From the NCBI RefSeq assembly GCF_019426345.1, contig NZ_JAHLLW010000011.1, positions 1 through 64,000 on the forward strand: a DNA stretch of 64,000 nucleotides, read 5' to 3'. Source of the DNA: Marinomonas lutimaris. GTDB taxonomy: Bacteria > Pseudomonadota > Gammaproteobacteria > Pseudomonadales > Marinomonadaceae. Below the pieces are notes generated by a model. The model saw nothing but the letters and a program-made list of their open reading frames with translations, was not told where the DNA came from and ran no database searches. Shown in pieces: positions 37,805 to 45,639 of this stretch. Numbering within the stretch: the first letter of the stretch is position 1; the number at the start of each line of letters is the position of its first letter. A program made the translations under genes and the position numbers.

Positions 37805-39073
37805 TTACTTAGTGCCAATCGACAAGCGATGATCCGGCTTAGCAAAAACAAACTGTCCTGTACTAATGGCTCGCTCTTTAAAACCACCTTCACAATAAGC
37901 TAGATAAAAGTCCCACATGCGACAAAACACATCATCGAATCCCATGTCGGTTACTTCACGACGTGCCGCATGAAAACGTGTACGCCAATCCGCAAGAGTT
38001 TTCGCGTAATGTTCAGTGATGTCTTCTAGCCCGACAATCTGCATGTCTGTTTTAGAAGCAATCTTGTGAGCAATCACTTGGTTGGATGGTAAACAACCAC
38101 CAGGGAAAATATAACGCTGGATAAAGTCCACAGAGCTGCGTGCGTAATCATAGCGCTGATCAGCAATAGTGATAGCTTGAATCACCATGACACCGTGCGG
38201 TTTCAATAGCGCACTGCACTTAGAAAAATAACTGTCATAGTATTCGTGGCCGACCGCTTCTATCATTTCGATAGATACGAGTTTGTCGTATTGGCCTTGA
38301 AGATCACGATAATCTTCAAGCAACAAAGTGATCTTGTCTTGCAAGCCTTCGGCTTCAACCCGCGCTTTGGCAAATTCGTACTGCTCTTTCGAGATAGTCG
38401 TAGTAGTCACTTGGCAACCATAATGCTTCGCGGCATGAATCGCCATCCCGCCCCAGCCTGTGCCAATTTCTAAAAGATGATCATCTTCACTAAGCTGAAG
38501 TTTTTGGCAAATACGATCCAGTTTATTCACCGACGCTTCTTCTAAAGAGGAGTTAATCTGAGGATAAACCGCGGAGGAATACATCATGGTTGGATCTAAA
38601 AACAAAGAGAAAAAGTCATTACCCAAATCATAATGAGCAGAAATATTGTCCTTTGAGCCTTTTTTAGTATTAGCATTTAACTTGTGTACAATTTTGGCAC
38701 CGATACGGCTCCAGATTGGGCGTTTCGCGTCCATTTTATTGATTAAATTCAGGTTAGCGACCATCAAACGAATAACACCAACAACGTCTGAAGACGACCA
38801 CCAGCCTTTCATATAAGCTTCGCCCGCACCGATACTGCTGTTTTGGAATACATCTCGGTAAGCATGAATATCGTGAACATGAATATGAGCAATGTATTGA
38901 GTATTATCTTTCGCTTCACCAAAGGAATAGGTTTCACCATTCTCTTCCAACGTAAGATGACCCACTTCCAATTTACCCAGCATAGTAAAGACCATTTTGC
39001 GGGCTAAATTATCAAACCATGTTGTTGTGCGATTTTTTCTCACTTTTTGATTATCCATACTGACGGAGTTCAT
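37805..39073 (-). CDS. Cyclopropane-fatty-acyl-phospholipid synthase-type methyltransferase
   Basis: A 422-residue SAM-dependent lipid methyltransferase of the Cfa/Ufa superfamily. It shows the SAM motif LEIGTGWGGMAIHAAKHYGC (about residues 207-226), SAHYDLGNDFF and YSSAVYP upstream of it, and QRYIFPGGCLPS near residue 313, all hallmarks of Cfa proteins. It may make cyclopropane fatty acids. The operon pattern (FAD oxidoreductase, DUF1365, SDR, RpoE-ChrR) equally fits a UfaM-like enzyme methylating fatty acids on the way to furan fatty acids, as described in Rhodobacter. Sequence alone does not separate the two. Confidence 0.9.
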   Translation of the reverse strand: MNSVSMDNQKVRKNRTTTWFDNLARKMVFTMLGKLEVGHLTLEENGETYSFGEAKDNTQYIAHIHVHDIHAYRDVFQNSSIGAGEAYMKGWWSSSDVVGVIRLMVANLNLINKMDAKRPIWSRIGAKIVHKLNANTKKGSKDNISAHYDLGNDFFSLFLDPTMMYSSAVYPQINSSLEEASVNKLDRICQKLQLSEDDHLLEIGTGWGGMAIHAAKHYGCQVTTTTISKEQYEFAKARVEAEGLQDKITLLLEDYRDLQGQYDKLVSIEMIEAVGHEYYDSYFSKCSALLKPHGVMVIQAITIADQRYDYARSSVDFIQRYIFPGGCLPSNQVIAHKIASKTDMQIVGLEDITEHYAKTLADWRTRFHAARREVTDMGFDDVFCRMWDFYLAYCEGGFKERAISTGQFVFAKPDHRLSIGTK

Positions 39074-39112
39074 ACTTGTTAGTCTCCTAATGCATTTGTT
39101 CTACTTAATTTA

Positions 39113-39898
39113 TTATTTCAATTTAGTAGTGGTAGACGATGAATTCGGATGTGAATAAAAAGGGACTTTCTTCATCCAAAGCTTAAGTGCTTGCCAATAA
39201 ATACCGAATGCGACTTTCATCGTCATGACAGGGTAATTAAACAGCACCCTAGCCATGGAGTTTGACGTTAGTGTCATTCGAGTCAGCGACAATGTGGCAT
39301 CAAACACACATTGCTCACCCTCTAATTCTTTGTTCTGCATGTGTACAGCTAACTTCTTATTCGGAACATTGCTGCGCCAATCGTAAAAATGTTCCATCGG
39401 ATGAAAAGGCGACACATGCATTGCCTTATTGAATTGAATACGCTGCATTTGATCGCTTGGATCACATTTTAAAACGTAAGGTATTTTCTCGTTCCAAGGC
39501 GTGTTTGTCACTTCAAGCAACATGGCTTGCAGCTGCTCATTTTCATCAAAGCAGTAATAGATGGTAATGGGGTTAATGATGAAGCCAAAGTAGCGGCAAT
39601 TGGTCAGCATGCGCACAGAGCCAGATAACTTCAGCCCCAGACGATCATTCACTTCCGACAACACCGATTGTTTAATGGAAAGAGATTGGTTCCCGAAATA
39701 ATCCTTCCGACAGAATCGAGCGAGAGACCAATTCTTCATTGACCACCAAGGACACATCGCCAACACATCGTCTAACTCGTCTAAATCGAAATACATCATA
39801 AAAACACGATAACGAAACGCATGTTCGCGTGGAGTGAAGCGACGATGACGCACCATTCCCTGATAAATAGCACTGTGCTTAGGAACAAAATCTACCAT
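39113..39898 (-). CDS. DUF1365 family protein
   Basis: A protein of about 261 residues of the DUF1365 family. From the ATG at 39898 it begins VDFVPKHSAIYQGMVRHRRF and continues HAFRYRVFMMYFDLDEL, NPITIYYCFDEN and HVSPFHPM, all conserved in the family. An upstream in-frame start at 39940 is inside the oxidoreductase gene. The chosen ATG overlaps that gene's stop by seven bases, indicating coupling. DUF1365 proteins are nearly always next to an FAD oxidoreductase and a Cfa-like methyltransferase, which points to lipid modification, but the reaction is not established. Confidence 0.9.
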   Translation of the reverse strand: MVDFVPKHSAIYQGMVRHRRFTPREHAFRYRVFMMYFDLDELDDVLAMCPWWSMKNWSLARFCRKDYFGNQSLSIKQSVLSEVNDRLGLKLSGSVRMLTNCRYFGFIINPITIYYCFDENEQLQAMLLEVTNTPWNEKIPYVLKCDPSDQMQRIQFNKAMHVSPFHPMEHFYDWRSNVPNKKLAVHMQNKELEGEQCVFDATLSLTRMTLTSNSMARVLFNYPVMTMKVAFGIYWQALKLWMKKVPFYSHPNSSSTTTKLK

Positions 39899-41142
39899 GA
39901 AACACCAAGTCCATTCGCGACACGAACACCGCTCCAGCAACCATCTTCATGAAATCCGTTGCGCCAATAGGCACCACAGAACCATGTTTTGTTCACACCA
40001 TTTATCTCTGACCAACGGTCCTGAGCCTTGATGCCTTCCAAAGTAAAGGTAGGATGAGAATACTGAAAGCGCCCAACTATTTTGTCTTCCGCGATCATAT
40101 CCGTCTGATTCAAGGTCACCACATAAGTCGTGTCGCTGGAAAAATGCTGCAGAATATTCATGTTGTAGCTAAGGGTTGCAGGTTTAGTTCGATCCGTGCC
40201 GAGGTGATAATTCCAGCTCGACCAAGCCAGCTTTTTCTTAGGTAAAAGTCGTGTGTCGGTGTGAAGTACCACGTCGTTATTTCGATAAGGAATCGCACCC
40301 AAAACTGCTTGCTCGTCTTGGGAGGGATCAGCTAACAAAGCCAAGGCTTCGTCACTGTGACAAGCGAATACCACTTGATCAAAAATTTGTGCTGAGCCAT
40401 CACCAAAATGAATAATGACTTTATCTTCAGAGCGATGCACTTGAGTAATATCTGCCCCAAGCTCGATTCTGTCTTTGAACTTTTCAACCAGAGGCTGTAA
40501 ATACGCCGAAGAACCTCCTTCGATTACTCGCCATTGCGGGCGATCATTAACGCTCAATAAACCATGATTTTTAAAGAAACGAACGAAGAATACCAAAGGG
40601 AATTCCATCATTTCATCCAAGGTAGACGACCAAATAGCGCTTCCCATAGGAATCAAGTAATGGCTCGCAAAGCGGCTACCGTAACCCTTTTCTTTTAGAT
40701 ATTCGCCAAGCGTCACGCCTTCTTTTAACTGGCCGCTTTCTAGGTCAAAAATGGCTTCTTTATTAAAACGTAGGATGTCTTTTAACATGCCAATAAAAGA
40801 GAAGTTCAATAGGTTTCGACGCTGAGCAAACAAGGTGTTTAAGTTGTTTCCACCATACTCTAATCCACTACGCTGACAGCTGACGCTAAAGCTCATTTCT
40901 GTTGCTTTAGATTTCACACCTAACTCGTCCATCAAACGAATGAAGTTTGGGTAAGTCCAGTCATTAAAGACAATAAAGCCAGTATCAATTGCCCGAGTAC
41001 TCCCTGCTTCTTCTACTTGTACGGTCGCAGTATGGCCGCCGATCCGCTCTGCAGATTCAAACACCGTCACATCATGTTGCTGCTGTAAAAGATAAGCGCT
41101 GGTTAGACCGGAAATCCCTGATCCAATAATGGCAATTTTCAC
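39892..41142 (-). CDS. FAD-dependent amine oxidase-like oxidoreductase
   Basis: A 416-residue flavoprotein starting at GTG seven bases after AAGGGG. The N-terminal dinucleotide-binding motif IGSGISGLTSAYLL and GGHTATV at about residue 35 are typical of amine oxidase/desaturase family members. C-terminal RFQYSHPTFTLEG and WFCGAYWRNGFHEDG are found in the subfamily that accompanies DUF1365 and Cfa genes. In the furan fatty acid pathway an FAD enzyme (UfaD) desaturates a methylated acyl chain; this protein is a good candidate for that kind of role, by inference. No signal peptide. Confidence 0.88.
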   Translation of the reverse strand: MKIAIIGSGISGLTSAYLLQQQHDVTVFESAERIGGHTATVQVEEAGSTRAIDTGFIVFNDWTYPNFIRLMDELGVKSKATEMSFSVSCQRSGLEYGGNNLNTLFAQRRNLLNFSFIGMLKDILRFNKEAIFDLESGQLKEGVTLGEYLKEKGYGSRFASHYLIPMGSAIWSSTLDEMMEFPLVFFVRFFKNHGLLSVNDRPQWRVIEGGSSAYLQPLVEKFKDRIELGADITQVHRSEDKVIIHFGDGSAQIFDQVVFACHSDEALALLADPSQDEQAVLGAIPYRNNDVVLHTDTRLLPKKKLAWSSWNYHLGTDRTKPATLSYNMNILQHFSSDTTYVVTLNQTDMIAEDKIVGRFQYSHPTFTLEGIKAQDRWSEINGVNKTWFCGAYWRNGFHEDGCWSGVRVANGLGVSW

Positions 41143-41207
41143 TCATTGTCCCCTTAAAACATATTTTGTGATTACCAGCTGAACTGGTGTTTTTAGATTT
41201 GAAATCG

Positions 41208-41960
41208 TTATTTAGTTTTTGGCGCCAACATCGAAAGCCATAATTTAGGAAAATGTCTTCCTGCCCACAACATGGCCGTTAGCCGTTTTGGAAAGGCGTA
41301 CTCGAATGGACGAGACTCTAACGCGTTAAACATTCGTTTTGCGGCATCATCCGGTGACATTAGAAACGGCATAGAAAAGGTGTTTTTCTGCGTCAAAGGC
41401 GTATCAACAAAACCCGGCAATAAACAGGTGACATCGACATTAAATTGCTTTAGATCCATTCGTAAAGAAGATAAGAAATATCGAATAGCGGCTTTACTTG
41501 CTCCATAGGCTTCAGCTTGAGGGAAGGCGGCTTGTACAGCTTGAGAACTCACACCCACCAAATGCGGACTTGATGCTTTTTTAAGCAAAGGTAAACACAC
41601 TTCAACACTGTTCACTAGACCAAAGAAATTAACCGACATTATGCGATCCATCATTTTCCAATCTGGTTCATTAATATCTAAATATTCACAGGTTCCTGCA
41701 TTCAATACAGCACAATCTAAATGAGCAGAATAGGAACTCAAAGTATCATGAACCGCTTCGATCTGACTGTCATCGGTCATGTCAAAGGGCACAAAGGCTA
41801 AGCTATCAAACGCTTCTAATAGATCCTCAAGCTCACCGGACTTTCTTGCGCTAGCTAACACTCGCCAGCCGTCTTCTAGATAACGCTTAGTTAAAGCAAG
41901 CCCTATACCAGAACTTGCTCCGGTTATCCAAACGACTTTTTTATCCATTGCCTGACTCAT
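41208..41960 (-). CDS. Short-chain dehydrogenase/reductase
   Basis: A 250-residue SDR with the cofactor motif TGASSGIG (about residues 14-21), the NAG motif in VLNAGTCEY, the catalytic serine in GVSSQAV and the Y-x3-K pair in EAYGASKAAIRY. AAGGAG precedes the ATG. It lies 10 bp after the NTF2-like gene and precedes the FAD oxidoreductase, so it is the second gene of the lipid operon. The substrate is unknown; acyl-lipid or lipid aldehyde reduction is suggested by context. Confidence 0.9.
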   Translation of the reverse strand: MSQAMDKKVVWITGASSGIGLALTKRYLEDGWRVLASARKSGELEDLLEAFDSLAFVPFDMTDDSQIEAVHDTLSSYSAHLDCAVLNAGTCEYLDINEPDWKMMDRIMSVNFFGLVNSVEVCLPLLKKASSPHLVGVSSQAVQAAFPQAEAYGASKAAIRYFLSSLRMDLKQFNVDVTCLLPGFVDTPLTQKNTFSMPFLMSPDDAAKRMFNALESRPFEYAFPKRLTAMLWAGRHFPKLWLSMLAPKTK

Positions 41961-41970
41961 AGGACTCTCC

Positions 41971-42420
41971 TTAGTTCGCTAGGCGCTTTTTTAAGCCTTT
42001 TACCACAGCACCCAACAAAGGCACGTGCTCATAAATCAACTGACCAAGGTCATAAACATCTTCATGAAAATAGATACGCTCGTTAAATTGCACCTGGCTA
42101 ATGCCGCGAACAGTAATGGTTTTATTGCCTAGTTTTGGATGTTTGAAATGCATATTCCATTTTATGTAGGCCGTATTATCGGACACAATTTGATCTAAAT
42201 ATTCGAAACGGCCACTGTGAACGTTGACACACATCTCTGACAAATAAGCATGCAAGTTTTCTGCACCACGTAGCTCATGGACAGGATCTTTAAACAATAC
42301 ATCTTCTGTATATACGTCATCTATTTTGTCTAGCTTTGGATGCTTTACATCAAGATAAAACGCTTTAAAACGCTCTATTAACAAAGAATTGGGATCCATT
42401 TTAGAGTCCGTCATGCCCAT
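41971..42420 (-). CDS. NTF2-like/SnoaL-like protein
   Basis: A protein of about 149 residues with the NTF2-like cone fold pattern: KIDDVYTEDVLFKDPVHELR near residue 35, then IKWNMHFKH and IYFHEDVYDLG. It is a nuclear-transport-factor-2-family protein of the kind that leads RpoE-ChrR-linked operons. AAGG lies six bases before the ATG at 42420; in-frame GTG (42423) and ATG (42414) are alternatives. It is the first gene after a predicted sigma-E promoter. It may bind a lipid or small ligand; no catalytic residues can be named. Confidence 0.82.
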   Translation of the reverse strand: MGMTDSKMDPNSLLIERFKAFYLDVKHPKLDKIDDVYTEDVLFKDPVHELRGAENLHAYLSEMCVNVHSGRFEYLDQIVSDNTAYIKWNMHFKHPKLGNKTITVRGISQVQFNERIYFHEDVYDLGQLIYEHVPLLGAVVKGLKKRLAN

Positions 42421-42484
42421 CACTTACCTTAGCCATCTTGATCTGGAGAATTGATCAAAATCAATTCGTTTCATTTATTTTCCT

Positions 42485-42512
42485 TAAACGTGTTCAAGCA
42501 AATTCTGGATCA
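42485..42512 (-). promoter_or_regulatory. Predicted RpoE (ECF11) promoter for the lipid operon
   Basis: On the minus strand TGATCC (42512-42507), 16 bp, then CGTTTA (42490-42485). This is the TGATCC/CGT pattern known for RpoE-ChrR sigma factors, with the same spacing as the promoter facing the other way. It lies about 65 bp before the first gene of the operon. Confidence 0.75.
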
Positions 42513-42612
42513 CTCTTTTTTTAAATAGAGGGTCTGAAAAGTAAGATTTTTCACACCCTTATTTTTACCTATTTAAAAGTACAAATGTTTTTACTATTAA
42601 AAAAGACGAATG

Positions 42613-42640
42613 TGATCCATCCTTCTAATTAGCACGTATA
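42613..42640 (+). promoter_or_regulatory. Predicted RpoE (ECF11) promoter for rpoE-chrR
   Basis: TGATCC (42613-42618), 16 bp, then CGTATA (42635-42640), about 40 bp before the sigma factor ATG. It matches the autoregulated promoter type of RpoE-ChrR systems and mirrors the divergent promoter at 42485-42512. Confidence 0.8.
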
Positions 42641-42680
42641 TTTGAGAAACGACATGTCAGCCTTCCTTTTGGAGCGATAA

Positions 42681-43256
42681 ATGGAACGCGCAATACAAAT
42701 AGAACCAGATGAACAACGCGTAGCAGATATGCTTGCTATTGCGGAGCACAGAGATCAAGCGGCACTCGTTCGTCTGTTTGATCACTATGTTCCGAAAGTA
42801 AGAGCTTTTTGCCTAGCAGCACAGCCTGGTGCCAATTTAATGGCCGATGATATTGCTCAAGAAGTGATGATTCGCATATGGAACAAGGCTCACACTTACA
42901 AGCCTGAATCCGCGTCTCTTAACACTTGGGTTTTTACTCTAGCTAGAAACGCACGTATTGATTATTTGCGTAAAAACAGTCGCCATCAGTCAGATATTGA
43001 CCCTGAGTATCTTTGGCAAAATGTGGTCGATGAAAATGCGGACCCATTCAAAGATGCGCAACAAAAAAGAGATCAGGAACGGATTCAACAAGGCTTAGAC
43101 AAATTGCCTGCGGATCAAAAACAGGTTTTGGCCAAAGTCTATTTGGAAGGCAAAACTCATAAAGAAGCGGCAGAAGAGTTATCTCTTCCACTTGGGACGA
43201 TTAAGTCTCGAGTTCGCCTAGCTTTGCACAAACTCACTATTTACGTTAAGAGGTAG
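42681..43256 (+). CDS. rpoE: ECF sigma factor RpoE (ChrR-controlled, ECF11 type)
   Basis: A 191-residue extracytoplasmic-function sigma factor. Region 2 includes LMADDIAQEVMIRIWNKAHT (about residues 54-73) and NTWVFTLARNARIDYLRKNS; region 4 includes KEAAEELSLPLGTIKSRVRL. The ChrR-type anti-sigma gene starts 5 bp downstream, which defines the ECF11 group that answers singlet oxygen and organic peroxides in Rhodobacter, Vibrio and relatives. GGAG lies seven bases before the ATG. A TGATCC-N16-CGTA promoter upstream indicates positive autoregulation. Confidence 0.93.
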   Translation: MERAIQIEPDEQRVADMLAIAEHRDQAALVRLFDHYVPKVRAFCLAAQPGANLMADDIAQEVMIRIWNKAHTYKPESASLNTWVFTLARNARIDYLRKNSRHQSDIDPEYLWQNVVDENADPFKDAQQKRDQERIQQGLDKLPADQKQVLAKVYLEGKTHKEAAEELSLPLGTIKSRVRLALHKLTIYVKR

Positions 43257-43261
43257 TATCG

Positions 43262-43951
43262 ATGATTCACTACCATCCATCGATTGAAATACTGACCGAC
43301 TACGCTGCCGGCTCATTACCATTAGCACATTCTTTATGCGTATCTACACATCTAGAACGTTGCCATGAGTGCCAACAGCAAATCCGCAAGTTGGAAATGC
43401 TCGGCTCACATCTTTTTGATCAGACTAAGACCGACAGTCGTCAGCTTAGTAATTTAAAAGACAGCTTTTTCGAAAAGCTAAACGCACAAGCCGAGCAAAA
43501 CAACAGTCTGAAGGTAGAAGAAGAGCCAACAGCGATTGATTGGGATAACTACGCGATTCCTAAGAGCCTGCGTCAATTTATTAAGAAAAATTACGATGAC
43601 TTAAATTGGATGCGCTTATCACCGTCGTTTAAGATTGCCACCCTTTACAACGAAGAAGGCGGTGCTCAGATTGCGCTCACCAGAGTAAAAGCGGGCGCTC
43701 ACATGCCAACTCACACGCATACTGGTGACGAAATAACTTTGGTATTGGAAGGCGCATTTTCTGATGAGAGCGGCGTCTATCGCCAAGGCGATTTTATTAA
43801 TCGTGACGCCAGCCATAAACACAAGCCAATCGTCACCAAAGACGCGGAATGCATCTGTTTAACCGTATTAGACGCACCAATTGAATTTACTGGTTGGTTA
43901 ACACGATTATTGAATCCAATTATTCGTCGATACCATCCACATTCGAGTTAA
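43262..43951 (+). CDS. chrR: ChrR-family anti-sigma factor (cupin)
   Basis: ChrR holds RpoE inactive until singlet oxygen or related stress. The 229-residue protein has the zinc anti-sigma domain with ligands H5, H30, C34 and C37 in HLERCHEC, matching the H/H/C/C set of Rhodobacter ChrR. It also has a C-terminal cupin domain with HMPTHTHTGDE and the later histidines in ASHKHKP, the second zinc site. All expected ligands appear present, so the sensor should work. It is cotranscribed with rpoE (5-bp gap) and divergent from an eight-gene lipid operon. Confidence 0.93.
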   Translation: MIHYHPSIEILTDYAAGSLPLAHSLCVSTHLERCHECQQQIRKLEMLGSHLFDQTKTDSRQLSNLKDSFFEKLNAQAEQNNSLKVEEEPTAIDWDNYAIPKSLRQFIKKNYDDLNWMRLSPSFKIATLYNEEGGAQIALTRVKAGAHMPTHTHTGDEITLVLEGAFSDESGVYRQGDFINRDASHKHKPIVTKDAECICLTVLDAPIEFTGWLTRLLNPIIRRYHPHSS

Positions 43952-43962
43952 TAAAAGCAGAC

Positions 43963-43994
43963 TGTGCCTATCAGCAGAGCCAACGATAGGCACA
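43963..43994 (+). terminator. Hairpin after chrR
   Basis: TGTGCCTATC and GATAGGCACA form a 10-bp stem with a 12-nt loop just after the chrR stop. There is no U-tract, so it could be a Rho-dependent stop or a stabilising 3' hairpin. Confidence 0.5.
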
Positions 43995-44080
43995 CGATAG
44001 CAGACGTTAGCCAATAACAAGCAAATTTTGTGAAAATCTGGTATAGTCCTTGTTCAAACTAAAAACAAGGACTATTTATC

Positions 44081-44263
44081 ATGGCAACTAAGAAGAAACA
44101 GCCAGCAGCTTCGGAGACGTCTGAATCCATTGAAAAGCAAATGCAAGAGTTTCTAGCTCGCGGTGGACACATAGATAAAATCGATTCAGGAGTTAGTGGA
44201 CAATCTCAACTAACAGGATCACGTCACATTTCCCTAGGAAATAGCAAAACGAAAGCACAATAA
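44081..44263 (+). CDS. Small hypothetical protein with SutA-like motif
   Basis: A 60-residue, charged, probably disordered protein. KKKQPAASETSESIEKQMQE leads into FLARGGHIDKID. The latter resembles the A-M-E-E-F-L-S-R-G-G-K-V-Q-E-I segment of Pseudomonas SutA, an RNA-polymerase-binding regulator used in slow growth. SutA is longer and has a different acidic N-terminus, so this is at most a relative. TAAAAACAAGGACTATTTATC before the ATG provides AAGGA. It is a stand-alone gene between chrR and the inositol regulator; a weak stem (AACGAA/TTCGTT) straddles its stop. Confidence 0.6.
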   Translation: MATKKKQPAASETSESIEKQMQEFLARGGHIDKIDSGVSGQSQLTGSRHISLGNSKTKAQ

Positions 44264-44347
44264 GCCTTCGTTTTATTCAGCTAAGACTAAGCTCATTAGT
44301 GAAAGAATAACGCAGACTTGGCTTCCTTTATCGAGCCTGAAGCCAGT

Positions 44348-45193
44348 CTAAGCGTTCTTTCTCTCTAGCTCATAAGCTAATCCAATCGATAATGCCTGCG
44401 CTAAGCAAAGCGAGGAAGACAAAGAACGAAAAGAGTCTATCTCAGCTTCTTTGACAACAAAACATACCGATGCAATAGAAGCCAACGGACTAATTTGATT
44501 ATCCGTAATCACGATAAGAGGCACATTTTTCTCTGCCGCCGCTTTCGCAACACTTTGCGTTTCCTCAGCATAAGGGTGAAAGCTCACCGCAATAAGCACA
44601 TCATTCTTGTCTAAAGCGCTAGCCTGTTCCTTGTACATCCCACCCACGCCATCGACCAAATACGCTTTTTGATCAATATGACGCAAGGCATAAGCAAAAT
44701 AGCTGGCGACAACAAACGCCCGTCTTACTCCGACAATATGCGCCGCATGAGCTTGAGACAATATTTGTATCGCCTTATCCAAATCCTCTGCAGCTGTCGT
44801 TTCACCCAAATGCCCAAGGGCGATTGCATTAGCGTGTGAAAAACGAGTTAATAATTGAGACGGAGACTGCTGATTACTTTCTTCCCCAAACGCTTCTCTA
44901 GCTAAACGAATTCGATCTTGATAGCTAGGCGCTTCCTCCATCAAGTTCTGTTGGAATAACTTCTGCATTTCGCTAAAACCGCTAAAACCAAAAGCATTCG
45001 CAAATCGAACCCATGTAGAAGGATGCACTCCAGCATCTTTAGACAAGGTAGCAACGGTGCCAAAGGCAACTTCGCTTGGCGCATCTAATACAAACTCAGC
45101 CACCTGGCGTAGTCGTTTACTTAATTTTGAATAATGCTGTTTAATGATCTCTTTCAAATCTGTTAGCGATTCTGGAGCTAGGACGTCTGACAT
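44348..45193 (-). CDS. MurR/RpiR-family regulator, probable IolR
   Basis: A regulator of about 281 residues (from the ATG at 45193; a longer frame starts at 45232) with an N-terminal RpiR helix-turn-helix (LSKDAGVHPSTWVRFANAFG, about residues 45-65). A C-terminal SIS sugar-phosphate domain follows (IVGVRRAFVVASYFAYALR near residue 135, then VLIAVSFHPYAEETQSVA). RpiR-type IolR proteins repress inositol genes in Sinorhizobium and Salmonella through GGAA-N6-TTCC sites. Matching sites precede this gene, the inositol importer and iolC here, so it is the best candidate for the local IolR. Confidence 0.85.
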   Translation of the reverse strand: MSDVLAPESLTDLKEIIKQHYSKLSKRLRQVAEFVLDAPSEVAFGTVATLSKDAGVHPSTWVRFANAFGFSGFSEMQKLFQQNLMEEAPSYQDRIRLAREAFGEESNQQSPSQLLTRFSHANAIALGHLGETTAAEDLDKAIQILSQAHAAHIVGVRRAFVVASYFAYALRHIDQKAYLVDGVGGMYKEQASALDKNDVLIAVSFHPYAEETQSVAKAAAEKNVPLIVITDNQISPLASIASVCFVVKEAEIDSFRSLSSSLCLAQALSIGLAYELERKNA

Positions 45194-45288
45194 GAAATAC
45201 TCTCTGTACTCAAAGTTCTCCCAAAAAACCAAGCATAGTCACATAGAGAAATAGTGAGCCTATAGAGAGAAGTAATTATTGCAATTTT

Positions 45289-45302
45289 AGAATAAAAATT
45301 CT
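45289..45302. promoter_or_regulatory. IolR-like operator upstream of the RpiR regulator
   Basis: AGAATAAAAATTCT fits xGAA-N6-TTCx and is flanked symmetrically (TT...AA). It lies about 95 bp before the regulator start and could serve autoregulation and the divergent small gene at 45380. Confidence 0.5.
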
Positions 45303-45379
45303 AACTTAGTAATTACTAACATGTCTAGTATCAAAACGCCTAGACAAAGATACTTATTTAATAAAATAGGATATTTAAA

Positions 45380-45568
45380 TTGAACGAAGCAGATCGTAAA
45401 TTCTTCCGCCCTAAATGGCGTCGTGTTGCAGCTACCGTATTTTGTTTTGGCTGGACATTAGTCGAGTGGCTATCAGGAGAACCATTCTGGGGGATCATTG
45501 CTGCAGGTATTACTTTTTATTGTTTATGGCACTTTTTTTATAAATTCGATGAAAACCAAGACGCATAA
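45380..45568 (+). CDS. Small predicted membrane protein
   Basis: A 62-residue protein with one long or two short hydrophobic segments (VAATVFCFGWTLVEWLSG and FWGIIAAGITFYCLWHFFY). A basic N-terminus (RKFFRPKWRR) and an acidic C-terminus suggest the N-end faces the cytoplasm. The start is TTG, about eight bases after AGGAT. I do not recognise a family. It lies between the divergent RpiR regulator and a LacI regulator, so it may be an inositol-island accessory, or simply a neighbour. Confidence 0.6.
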   Translation: MNEADRKFFRPKWRRVAATVFCFGWTLVEWLSGEPFWGIIAAGITFYCLWHFFYKFDENQDA

Positions 45569-45639
45569 GACATTAAATTCCACGCTAAGATATCAGCCCT
45601 AATAACAACTACGTACTGCATAATATCAGGTTATCTTCT

